This document shows, piece by piece, positions 1 to 6,917 of a stretch of 13,616 bases of DNA; the stretch's first letter is position 1, and the number at the start of each line of letters is the position of its first letter. The position numbers and the translations under genes were made by a program. This stretch comes from an uncultured Rhodospirillales bacterium (GTDB lineage: Bacteria; Pseudomonadota; Alphaproteobacteria; ATCC43930; CGMCC-115725). The stretch is from the NCBI GenBank assembly GCA_903897565.1, contig CAIUCF010000756.1:1-13616 (forward strand), written 5' to 3'. Below the pieces are notes generated by a model. The model was not told the DNA's origin. It was given only the letters and a program-made list of their open reading frames with translations, and did not search any database.

Positions 1-2
1 TC

Positions 3-761
3 GAACAGGCCCAAGGCGGCACCCTGTTCCTGGACGAGATCGGCGACATGCCGCTCGAAGCCCAGACGCGACTGCTGCGTGTGCTCCAGGAAGGCGAATA
101 TACCTCGGTGGGTGGTCGCACGCCGATCAAGGCCAATGTCCGGATCGTCGCGGCGACCCATCGTGATCTGCGGCAATTGATCCGCCAGGGGCAATTCCGC
201 GAGGATTTGTTCTATCGTCTCAACGTCGTGCCGATCCGCCTGCCGCCGCTGCGCGAGCGCGTCCAAGACATCCCGGCGCTCGCCCGCCACTTCCTGAACG
301 CCGCTGCCGCGGAAGGGCTGCCGCAGAAGAGCCTGACCGCCGAGAGCATCGATCGGCTGAAGGAGCATCGCTGGCCGGGCAATGTCCGCGAGCTCGAAAA
401 CGTCATCCGCCGGATCGCCGCGCTGTATTCCCAGGAGGTCATCGACGTCTCGGTGGTCGAGCAGGAACTGGCCGACGTCTCGGTCGCCCTGCCGCCTTCG
501 GAAGTGCCGGCGAATGAAGGCATGGGTCAGGCGGTCGAACGGCACCTGCGCGAGTATTTCGCCGCGCACAAGGATGCGCTGCCGGCCAACGGCCTATATG
601 ACCGGGTGCTGCGGGAGATCGAGCGGCCCTTGATCAACCTGACCCTGGCAGCAACCCGCGGCAATCAGATCAAAGCGTCGCAACTGCTCGGTCTCAACCG
701 CAATACCCTGCGCAAGAAGATCCGCGAGTTGGACATCCCGGTGGTGCGCGGCCTAAAATAG
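3..761 (+). CDS. ntrC: Nitrogen regulation response regulator NtrC, 3' part only
   Basis: This is the C-terminal 252 residues of a sigma-54-dependent activator; the window cuts off the receiver domain, Walker A and GAFTGA loop. The readable part begins with the Walker B segment GTLFLDEIGDMP (nt 21–56). It continues through the AAA+ core with FREDLFYRLN and PPLRER, then the WPGNVRELENVIRR helix. The end is a Fis-type helix-turn-helix (about nt 640–740: LAATRGNQIKASQLLGLNRNTLRKKI, given here only by its ends LAATRGN and LRKKI). In the family, NtrC phosphorylated by NtrB activates nitrogen-assimilation genes such as glnA through sigma-54 RNA polymerase. Identity as NtrC rather than another enhancer-binding protein rests on the C-terminal sequence and on ntrYX lying 26 bp downstream. 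The stop is TAG at 759–761. An internal ATG at 48 is not the start, because the frame is open and conserved back to base 3. Confidence 0.93.
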   Translation, partial: EQAQGGTLFLDEIGDMPLEAQTRLLRVLQEGEYTSVGGRTPIKANVRIVAATHRDLRQLIRQGQFREDLFYRLNVVPIRLPPLRERVQDIPALARHFLNAAAAEGLPQKSLTAESIDRLKEHRWPGNVRELENVIRRIAALYSQEVIDVSVVEQELADVSVALPPSEVPANEGMGQAVERHLREYFAAHKDALPANGLYDRVLREIERPLINLTLAATRGNQIKASQLLGLNRNTLRKKIRELDIPVVRGLK

Positions 762-787
762 CCGCGTGACAGCTGTTCCAGGATGAC

Positions 788-3127
788 GTGACGACAAACC
801 CGCCGACCCAAGATCCAGCGCCGCCGGAGGACCCGTTCGCAGCGGCGCCGCCGGGACGCAAACGCGTGCGCCGGACCTTGCGCCATGTCATCCAGATCGC
901 CGGGCGGCGTGGGGTCGAGCAGATCCTGATGATCTGTCTCGCTGCGCTGGCGATCCTGACCGGTCTTGCGACCTATGTCGCCGGCTCGGGGAACTCGCCC
1001 TACGAGGCCGATGGCGGGCTGCTGCTGCCGCTGCTCTATATCAACATGGTCATGGTGCTGGTGTTCAGCGCCGTGGTCGCGCGCCGTCTGGCCGAGGTCT
1101 GGGTGCAGCGTCGTCGCGGCCTCGCCGGCTCGCGCCTGCATATCCGGCTGGTGGTGCTGTTCAGCACCGTCGCGGTGATTCCCACGATCATCGTCGCGCT
1201 GTTCGCCTATGCCTTCCTCAATATCGGCATGGAATCCTGGTTCAGCGACAAGGTGCGCACCGCGCTCAGCGAATCCCGGGCGGTCGCGCAGGCCTATCTC
1301 GCCGAGCATCAGCAGAACATCCGCGCCGACGCCCTGGCCGTGGCCGCCGATTTCAATCGCAACGGCTTTCAGTTGATCAGCAACCGCGCCGTCATGGACG
1401 GGTTTCTCGACGCCGAGGTGTCGACCCGCCAGCTGACCGAAGCGGTCGTCTTCAGCGAGAAGGGCCATAGCGTGCTCGGCCGCTCGACCTTCAGCTTCGC
1501 GCTGGAATTCGAGCCGATCCCGGAATCATCGATGCAGCTCGCGCGCTCCGGCGAGGTCGCGATTCTCACCAGCGAAAACGAGAACCGGGTTCGCGCCCTG
1601 GTCCGGATCGACCAGTTGCCGGGCGTGATGCTCTATGTCGGCCGGCCGGTCGAACCCCGGGTGATCGACTACCTCAAGAAGACCAACGCCGCGGTCGACC
1701 AGTACGAGCGCCTCGAGCTGCAGCGCTCCGGGTTCCAGATCAAGTTCGTGCTGATCTTCGGCGGCGCCGCCGTGCTCCTCCTGCTCGTCGCCGTGTGGGT
1801 CGGCCTGAACTTCGCGACCGGCATCTCGCGACGCATCAGCGGTCTCGTCGTCGCGGCCGAGAAGGTCCGCGGCGGCGATCTCTCGGCGCGGGTCGCAGAA
1901 CTCGACGAGAATGACGAATTCGGGTCTCTGGGTCGTGCGTTCAACCGGATGACCGACGAGATCGAAAATCAGCAGGGCGAGCTGGTCGAGGCCAACCGCC
2001 AGCTCGATTACCGCCGCCGTTTTACCGAGGCCGTGCTCTCCGGTGTGTCTGCCGGGGTCACCGGCCTGGACGAGCACGGCGTCATCACCTTGCCCAATCG
2101 CTCGGCGGCGCAATTGCTGGGTCTCGATTTCGACCAGATGCTCGGCCGTTATCTCGGCGACGTCGTGCCGGAGATGGTCCCGCTGCTCGAAGAAGCAGTG
2201 TCGAATTCGCGCACCCGGGTCGAGAGCCAGATCAAGATCCTCGCCAACAACCGCGCGACGACCCTGCTGGTTCGCATCACCGCGGAATCGGGCCACGGCG
2301 AGATCCGTGGCTACGTCGTGACCTTCGACAACATCACCGATCTGGTGGCGGCGCAACGCAAGGCGGCCTGGGCGGATGTCGCGCGGCGCATCGCCCATGA
2401 AATGAAGAATCCGCTGACGCCGATCCAGCTCTCGGCCGAGCGGCTCAAGAAGAAATATCTCGGCGAGATCAAGAGCGACCCCGAGACCTTCCAGCTCTGT
2501 ACCGACACCATCATCCGTCAGGTCGGCGATATCGGCCGCATGGTCGATGAGTTCTCCTCCTTCGCCCGCATGCCGACGCCGGTGCTGCGCGAGGAAAGCC
2601 TGACGGATATCGCCCGCCAGGCCGTCTTCCTGCAGCGGACCGCCCATGGCGACATCGAGTTCAATTTCGAATTCCCACCGGAGCCGGTCATGGCGCGCTG
2701 CGATTCGCGCCAGATCAGCCAGGCGCTCATCAACCTGCTGCAGAATGCGATCGATTCGATTCATGGCCGCGCCATGGCCGGGGGTGATGCGGCGCCGGCC
2801 GGCCGAATCGACGTCAGCCTGACCAGTGACCAGAGCCAAGTGGTTCTGTCGGTTGCCGATAATGGCAAGGGGCTGCCCAAGGAAGGGCGCGAAACGCTCA
2901 CCGAACCCTATGTGACGACGCGAACCAAGGGGACGGGGCTCGGCCTTGCCATCGTCAAGAAGATCATGGAAGACCATTCGGGTTCGCTCGTGCTAGAGGA
3001 TTCCGCGTCTGGTGGTGCCAAGGTAAGCTTGGTATTTCCGAACGACCTGAAGACCGGTTCACCGCGTGATCAAACCGGCTTGAACGATACTATGGAAAAA
3101 AGGGAAGCCCTGTTCCATGGCTCATGA
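788..3127 (+). CDS. ntrY: Membrane sensor histidine kinase NtrY
   Basis: A 779-residue transmembrane kinase, normal for NtrY, which senses nitrogen or redox state in related bacteria and phosphorylates NtrX. Visible order: proline-rich cytoplasmic N-terminus (1–40), hydrophobic helices at about 43–66, 77–99 and 118–144, an extracytoplasmic region about 145–316, a fourth helix about 317–342, HAMP about 342–397, PAS about 408–515, then the kinase core. The phosphoacceptor is His537 in IAHEMKNPLTP. The ATP-binding lobe has the N-box LINLLQNAID, the G1 box DNGKG (from Asp691) and the G2 box GTGLGL (715–720). The start is GTG at 788: the ATG at 783 meets a stop after one sense codon, and AGGA at 780–783 is a suitably spaced ribosome site. 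It lies 26 bp after ntrC and overlaps ntrX by 11 bp, so the genes are probably co-transcribed and ntrX translationally coupled. Confidence 0.95.
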   Translation: MTTNPPTQDPAPPEDPFAAAPPGRKRVRRTLRHVIQIAGRRGVEQILMICLAALAILTGLATYVAGSGNSPYEADGGLLLPLLYINMVMVLVFSAVVARRLAEVWVQRRRGLAGSRLHIRLVVLFSTVAVIPTIIVALFAYAFLNIGMESWFSDKVRTALSESRAVAQAYLAEHQQNIRADALAVAADFNRNGFQLISNRAVMDGFLDAEVSTRQLTEAVVFSEKGHSVLGRSTFSFALEFEPIPESSMQLARSGEVAILTSENENRVRALVRIDQLPGVMLYVGRPVEPRVIDYLKKTNAAVDQYERLELQRSGFQIKFVLIFGGAAVLLLLVAVWVGLNFATGISRRISGLVVAAEKVRGGDLSARVAELDENDEFGSLGRAFNRMTDEIENQQGELVEANRQLDYRRRFTEAVLSGVSAGVTGLDEHGVITLPNRSAAQLLGLDFDQMLGRYLGDVVPEMVPLLEEAVSNSRTRVESQIKILANNRATTLLVRITAESGHGEIRGYVVTFDNITDLVAAQRKAAWADVARRIAHEMKNPLTPIQLSAERLKKKYLGEIKSDPETFQLCTDTIIRQVGDIGRMVDEFSSFARMPTPVLREESLTDIARQAVFLQRTAHGDIEFNFEFPPEPVMARCDSRQISQALINLLQNAIDSIHGRAMAGGDAAPAGRIDVSLTSDQSQVVLSVADNGKGLPKEGRETLTEPYVTTRTKGTGLGLAIVKKIMEDHSGSLVLEDSASGGAKVSLVFPNDLKTGSPRDQTGLNDTMEKREALFHGS

Positions 3128-4508
3128 CGTGCTCATTGTCGACGACGAAGCCGATATCAGAATGCTTATTGCCGGTATCCTTCAGGACGAGGGATACCAA
3201 ACCCGGGAAGCAGGCGACAGCACCACGGCGCTCGCCCGCATTCGCCAGCGCCAGCCCTCGCTGGTCGTGCTCGACATCTGGTTGCAGGGCAGCGAGCTCG
3301 ACGGCATGGAGATCCTCAAGATCATCCGCCGGGAAGCGCCGTCGCTGCCGGTGCTGATGATCAGTGGCCACGGCAATATCGAGACCGCCGTCGCGGCCAT
3401 CAAGATCGGCGCCTACGACTTCATCGAGAAGCCGTTCAAATCGGATCGCCTGCTGCTCCAGGTCGAGCGCGCGATCGAGGCGGCGCGCCTGCGCCGGGAT
3501 TATGAGGAGTTGAAGCTGCGCTCCGGCGGCGACGCCGAGCTGATCGGCAACTCGCCGGCCGTCAACCAGCTGCGTCACGCCATCGAGAAAGTCGCGCCCA
3601 CCGGCTCGCGCGTGCTGATCAGCGGCCCGGCCGGGGCCGGCAAGGAAATCGCCGCGCGGTTGCTGCATAATCGTTCGCGCCGTGCCAAGGGGCCATTCAT
3701 CGCGATCAACTGCGCCGTGATGCGCCCCGAGCGGCTCGAGGTCGAGCTGTTCGGCACCGAGGCTGGCGGCGAGGGGCCCGACAGTACGCGCAAGATCGGC
3801 ACCTTCGAGCAGGCGCATAGCGGCACCTTGTTCCTCGACGAAGTCGCAGATATGCCGCTGGAGACCCAGGGCAAGATCGTCCGGGTGCTGCAGGAGCAGG
3901 TGTTCGAGCGCGTCGGCGGCACCAACCGCGTCGAGGTCGATGTCCGCGTCGTTGCCTCGTCCAATCGTGACCTCGCCGCCGAGATCGCGGCCGGGCGCTT
4001 TCGCGAGGATCTGTTCTACCGTCTCTCGGTCGTGCCGATCCGCGTGCCGCCGTTGCGCGAGCGGCGCGAGGATATCCCGCTGCTGGTCCGCCACTTCATG
4101 GGCCACGCTGCGCAGGCCGGCGGACTCACCCCGCGTGAGGTCGGCGAGGACGCTATGGCGGCGCTGCAGGGTTATGAATGGCCGGGCAATGTACGCCAGC
4201 TCCGCAATGTCATCGACTGGCTGCTGATCATGGCGCCGGGCGAGGCCAAGGAGCCGATCCGCGCCGATATGCTGCCCGCCGAAATCGGCTCTATCGTCCC
4301 GACCGTCCTCAAATGGGAAAAGGGCGGCGAGATCATGACCTTGCCGTTGCGAGAGGCGCGGGAGGTGTTCGAGCGCGAATACCTGATCGCGCAGGTCACC
4401 CGGTTCGGGGGCAATATTTCGCGGACCGCCGCTTTTATTGGCATGGAGCGCTCGGCGTTGCATCGGAAGTTGAAATCGCTGGGCGTCCTCACCCATGACC
4501 GAGGCTGA
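3117..4508 (+). CDS. ntrX: Response regulator NtrX (AAA+ type, no GAFTGA loop)
   Basis: A 463-residue partner of NtrY. The receiver domain (1–120) has the acidic pair in VDDE, the phosphoacceptor Asp53 (VLDIW), Ser83 and Lys105 (IEKPF). The AAA+ domain (about 140–375) has Walker A GPAGAGKE (170–177), Walker B GTLFLDEVADMP, FREDLFYRL, PPLRERREDIP and WPGNVRQL. The C-terminal Fis-like helix-turn-helix spans about 431–457 (RTAAFIGMERSALHRKL). The segment after LFGTE, where sigma-54 activators carry GAFTGA, reads AGGEGPDSTRKIG, so the sigma-54 contact loop is missing. This is known for many alphaproteobacterial NtrX proteins, which are thought to act without sigma-54. The ATG at 3117 has a good ribosome site, AGGGAAG at 3101–3107, inside the 3' end of ntrY. 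Confidence 0.95.
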   Translation: MAHDVLIVDDEADIRMLIAGILQDEGYQTREAGDSTTALARIRQRQPSLVVLDIWLQGSELDGMEILKIIRREAPSLPVLMISGHGNIETAVAAIKIGAYDFIEKPFKSDRLLLQVERAIEAARLRRDYEELKLRSGGDAELIGNSPAVNQLRHAIEKVAPTGSRVLISGPAGAGKEIAARLLHNRSRRAKGPFIAINCAVMRPERLEVELFGTEAGGEGPDSTRKIGTFEQAHSGTLFLDEVADMPLETQGKIVRVLQEQVFERVGGTNRVEVDVRVVASSNRDLAAEIAAGRFREDLFYRLSVVPIRVPPLRERREDIPLLVRHFMGHAAQAGGLTPREVGEDAMAALQGYEWPGNVRQLRNVIDWLLIMAPGEAKEPIRADMLPAEIGSIVPTVLKWEKGGEIMTLPLREAREVFEREYLIAQVTRFGGNISRTAAFIGMERSALHRKLKSLGVLTHDRG

Positions 4509-4513
4509 CCCGC

Positions 4514-5206
4514 TTGGCTGGTGAGCCCGAGCGTGCGCCGCGCTGGACTTCCCCCAAAGCCATCCTGTTCGACTGGGACAATACCCTCGTCGATTCCTGG
4601 GGCACGATCCATGAGGCGCTGAACCAGACGTTCCTGGCGATGGGAACGCCGGCGTGGTCGCTCGACGAGGTCAAGCTGCGGGTTCGCCACTCGCTGCGGG
4701 ATTCCGTCCCCGCGCTGTTCGGTGATTCCTGGGAGCAGGCACGCGCGCTTTATCTGGCGAATTTCGAGGCGCTGCTTCTCGATCGGCTCGTGCCGCTCCC
4801 GGGAGCCGCCGGGCTGATCGAGGCGCTCCATGCTGCCGGTTTCTATCTCGGCGTGGTCAGCAACAAGACCGGGCGCCTGTTGCGGCGCGAGGTCGCGGCC
4901 TTGGGCTGGGAGCCGCGCTTCCGGCGCATCGTCGGCGCCGGCGACGCTGCCGCCGACAAGCCGGCTCGCGCCCCGGTCGCGATGGCGCTGGAGGGCAGCG
5001 GGGTCGATCCCGGAGGCGCCGTCTGGTTCGTCGGCGATACCGATATCGACATGGCCTGTGCCATCAACTCGGGCTGCGTGCCGGTCTGGGTCGGGCCCCC
5101 GGCCGAGGAGCCCCTCGGGGTCGCCGCTTCCCCGAGCATCTGGTTCGAAAATTGCGAGGCGTTGAGGATGGCAGTTCTTCCATCTTCGCACTTGCAATAT
5201 AAATGA
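4514..5206 (+). CDS. HAD-superfamily hydrolase (phosphoglycolate-phosphatase-like)
   Basis: A 230-residue HAD phosphatase of subclass I. Motif I is DWDNT with nucleophile Asp20 and Asp22; the helical cap lies at about 30–100; motif II is Ser116 in VVSNK; motif III is Lys149 in DKP; motif IV is GDTDID with Asp175 and Asp179. All catalytic residues are present, so it should be an active Mg-dependent phosphomonoesterase. The substrate cannot be read from sequence; phosphoglycolate phosphatase or a nucleotidase are the obvious options. The start is TTG at 4514: the frame is closed by a stop at 4496, the only other upstream option is CTG 4505, and GAGG at 4501–4504 is well placed. The ATG at 4495 leads only to a nine-codon frame. 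Lying 5 bp after ntrX, it is very likely in the same transcript. Confidence 0.85.
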   Translation: MAGEPERAPRWTSPKAILFDWDNTLVDSWGTIHEALNQTFLAMGTPAWSLDEVKLRVRHSLRDSVPALFGDSWEQARALYLANFEALLLDRLVPLPGAAGLIEALHAAGFYLGVVSNKTGRLLRREVAALGWEPRFRRIVGAGDAAADKPARAPVAMALEGSGVDPGGAVWFVGDTDIDMACAINSGCVPVWVGPPAEEPLGVAASPSIWFENCEALRMAVLPSSHLQYK

Positions 5207-5224
5207 AGGATAGACACTTTAAGG

Positions 5225-5240
5225 GAGGCGATATCGCCTC
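5225..5240. repeat. Perfect 16-bp palindrome between the HAD gene and hfq
   Basis: GAGGCGATATCGCCTC is a perfect inverted repeat starting 19 bp after the HAD stop and ending 87 bp before the hfq ATG. As RNA it could fold as a 6-bp G+C-rich stem with an AUAU loop, but no T-run follows, so it is not a standard intrinsic terminator. As DNA it has the symmetry of a dimeric repressor or activator site in the presumed hfq control region. The core CGATATCG recurs in coding sequence here, so part of it may be chance. Confidence 0.5.
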
Positions 5241-5286
5241 GATTGCACCCCCGCTTGGAGTTCGCGTTGGACCGGCGGTTTACCTT

Positions 5287-5327
5287 GAGCCGAAAGGCTC
5301 CAACAACTGGACACAGGGGAATATCCC
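5287..5327 (+). promoter_or_regulatory. hfq leader: GAAA-capped hairpin and ribosome-binding site
   Basis: GAGCC (5287–5291) and GGCTC (5296–5300) pair around a GAAA tetraloop, a compact hairpin ending 14 bases before the Shine-Dalgarno sequence AGGGGA (5315–5320). That site is 7 bases from the hfq ATG. GGGA (5317–5320) could also pair with TCCC (5324–5327) around ATA, partly hiding the ribosome site. Hfq represses its own mRNA in E. coli, so leader control is plausible here but inferred. I see no convincing -35/-10 pair in 5207–5327, although a promoter somewhere in this gap is likely. Confidence 0.4.
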
Positions 5328-5573
5328 ATGTCAGACAAATCGCAGAACGTCCAAGACGTATTCCTGAATTACCTACGGAAGCACAAGACTCCGGTCACCG
5401 TGTTCCTGGTAAACGGCGTCAAGCTTCAGGGTATCATTACTTGGTTTGATAATTTCTCCATGCTGCTGCGCCGCGACGCGCATTCTCAGCTGGTCTATAA
5501 GCATGCGATCTCGACCGTGATGCCGGGTCAGCCTGTTCAGTTATTTGAAGGCGACAAGGATTCTGATGTTTAG
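5328..5573 (+). CDS. hfq: RNA chaperone Hfq
   Basis: An 81-residue Sm-like protein that forms hexameric rings and pairs small RNAs with mRNAs. The N-terminal helix carries Gln9–Asp10. Sm1 spans about 21–47 (including VFLVNGVKLQG and Phe43). Sm2 is YKHAISTVMP (57–66) with Lys58 and His59 of the proximal U-binding pocket. The distal-face position that is Tyr25 in E. coli is Phe26 here, as in many alphaproteobacteria. The rim patch is R17 K18 H19 K20. The C-terminal tail is only about 15 residues and acidic (EGDKDSD), much shorter than in E. coli. Codons are less G/C-biased than in the neighbours. The start is ATG 5328 with AGGGGA seven bases upstream. hflX follows after 18 bp, the classic hfq–hflX pairing. 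Confidence 0.98.
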   Translation: MSDKSQNVQDVFLNYLRKHKTPVTVFLVNGVKLQGIITWFDNFSMLLRRDAHSQLVYKHAISTVMPGQPVQLFEGDKDSDV

Positions 5574-5582
5574 AGATCTGGG

Positions 5583-5605
5583 CCGCGCTGCTTGAGCGAG
5601 CGCGG
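5583..5605 (+). promoter_or_regulatory. Hairpin at the hfq–hflX junction, over the first possible hflX start
   Basis: CCGCGCT (5583–5589) is perfectly complementary to AGCGCGG (5599–5605), leaving a 9-base loop that contains a further GCT/AGC mini-pairing. It begins 10 bases after the hfq stop, and the TTG at 5592 lies inside the loop. Only TTC follows, so it is unlikely to be a terminator. It may act as an attenuator, an mRNA-stability element or a start-site occluder; these roles are inferred. Confidence 0.4.
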
Positions 5606-6917
5606 TTCGGCGGTGTCCGAAGGTAAGACGGGACGCGCCTATGTGCTCCATCCATACCCGCGTATGGGAGCATCTCGCGATAGCGATGTTGCAGTGCGGT
5701 CGCCGGCGGCGGGACTCGACGAGGCCGTCGGGCTGGCGGCGGCGATCGACCTCGAAATCGTCGGCGCGGATCTCGTTCGGCTCGTCAACCCGCGCCCAGC
5801 CACGCTGTTCGGCAAGGGCACGGTCGAGGCGCTCGCGGAGCGCATCGCCGAACTCGAGATCACCGTCTGTATCGTCGATGCCCCGGTTACCCCGGTGCAG
5901 CAGCGCAACCTCGAGAAGGCTTGGCAGTGCAAGGTCATCGATCGGACCGGCCTGATCCTCGAGATTTTCGGGGCGCGGGCGCGCACGCATGAGGGACGAC
6001 TGCAGGTCGAACTGGCCTCGCTGTCCTATCAGCGCTCCCGGCTGGTGCGCTCCTGGACCCATCTGGAGCGGCAGCGCGGCGGCTTCGGCTTTCTCGGCGG
6101 TCCCGGCGAAAGCCAGCTCGAGATCGATCGCCGCCTGATCGGCGAGCGGATCACGCGGCTGAAGCGCGAGCTGCAGGCGGTCAAGCAGACCCGCGAATTG
6201 CACCGCACGGCTCGACGCCGGGTGCCCTATCCGATCGTCGCGCTCGTCGGCTACACCAATGCCGGCAAGTCGACGCTCTTCAATCGCCTCACCAAGGCCG
6301 AGGTGTTCGCGCAGGACCTGCTGTTCGCGACGCTCGACCCGACGATGCGATCCTTGCAGCTGCCGTCAGGCCGCAAGGCGATCCTGAGCGATACGGTCGG
6401 CTTCATCTCGGACCTGCCGACCCATCTGATCGCGGCGTTTCGGGCGACCCTCGAAGAGGTGCTCGAAGCGGATCTGATTGTCCATGTCCGCGATATTGCC
6501 CATCCGGATACCGAGGCTCAGGCGCAGGACGTCATGACCGTGCTCAAGGACCTCGGCGTCAATGCGGACGAGGGCGGCACCAAGATCATCGAGGCCTTCA
6601 ACAAGACCGATCTCCTCGATCAGGCCGGGCGCGAGCGGCTCGCAGTCCAGGCCGGCTGGGACGAGGATGTCGTGCCGCTTTCCGCCGTGACCGGCGAAGG
6701 CTGCGACGCTGTGGTCGCGCGAATCGATCGCCTGCTGGCGGCGGCGAGCCATCCGGTATCGATCGATCTGCCCCTCGCCGATGGTGCGTCGATTGCCTGG
6801 CTCTACCGCCATGGCGAGGTGCTGGAGCGACGGGACGATGACGAGACGGCGCATCTCCTGATCAATATGGGCCAGGAAGATCTCGCCCGTTTCCATGCCC
6901 GGCAGCGTGCCTCGTGA
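5592..6917 (+). CDS. hflX: Ribosome-associated GTPase HflX
   Basis: A 441-residue GTPase. HflX binds 50S subunits and, in E. coli, splits stalled ribosomes after heat stress. The N-terminal HflX domain includes LVNPRPATLFGKGTVE. The family signature GGFGFLGGPGESQLE is followed by a long helix into the G domain. G-domain motifs: G1 GYTNAGKST (220–228), G2 ATLDPT, G3 DTVGF (from Asp267), G4 NKTD (337–340) and G5 SAVTG; all are intact. The start is uncertain. TTG 5592 and in-frame GTG 5613 both lie before the conserved AYVLHPY strand and neither has a clear Shine-Dalgarno sequence. The gene is in the same frame as hfq, 18 bp after its TAG. Its stop overlaps the next start as GTGA. Confidence 0.95.
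   Translation: MSERGSAVSEGKTGRAYVLHPYPRMGASRDSDVAVRSPAAGLDEAVGLAAAIDLEIVGADLVRLVNPRPATLFGKGTVEALAERIAELEITVCIVDAPVTPVQQRNLEKAWQCKVIDRTGLILEIFGARARTHEGRLQVELASLSYQRSRLVRSWTHLERQRGGFGFLGGPGESQLEIDRRLIGERITRLKRELQAVKQTRELHRTARRRVPYPIVALVGYTNAGKSTLFNRLTKAEVFAQDLLFATLDPTMRSLQLPSGRKAILSDTVGFISDLPTHLIAAFRATLEEVLEADLIVHVRDIAHPDTEAQAQDVMTVLKDLGVNADEGGTKIIEAFNKTDLLDQAGRERLAVQAGWDEDVVPLSAVTGEGCDAVVARIDRLLAAASHPVSIDLPLADGASIAWLYRHGEVLERRDDDETAHLLINMGQEDLARFHARQRAS

Noticed and set aside
1526..2977. A 483-residue open frame antisense to ntrY (and a similar one antisense to ntrX at 3090–4496)
   Set aside because: Long antisense frames are expected in G+C-rich genes with G/C third positions. The sense frames carry complete family motifs; the antisense translations are low-complexity His/Asp/Arg/Gln-rich.
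5243..5258. Sigma-54-like promoter (TTGCAC then CTTGG) before hfq
   Set aside because: The -24 element has only one G of the GG pair and the -12 element is off by one base, so the invariant spacing fails.
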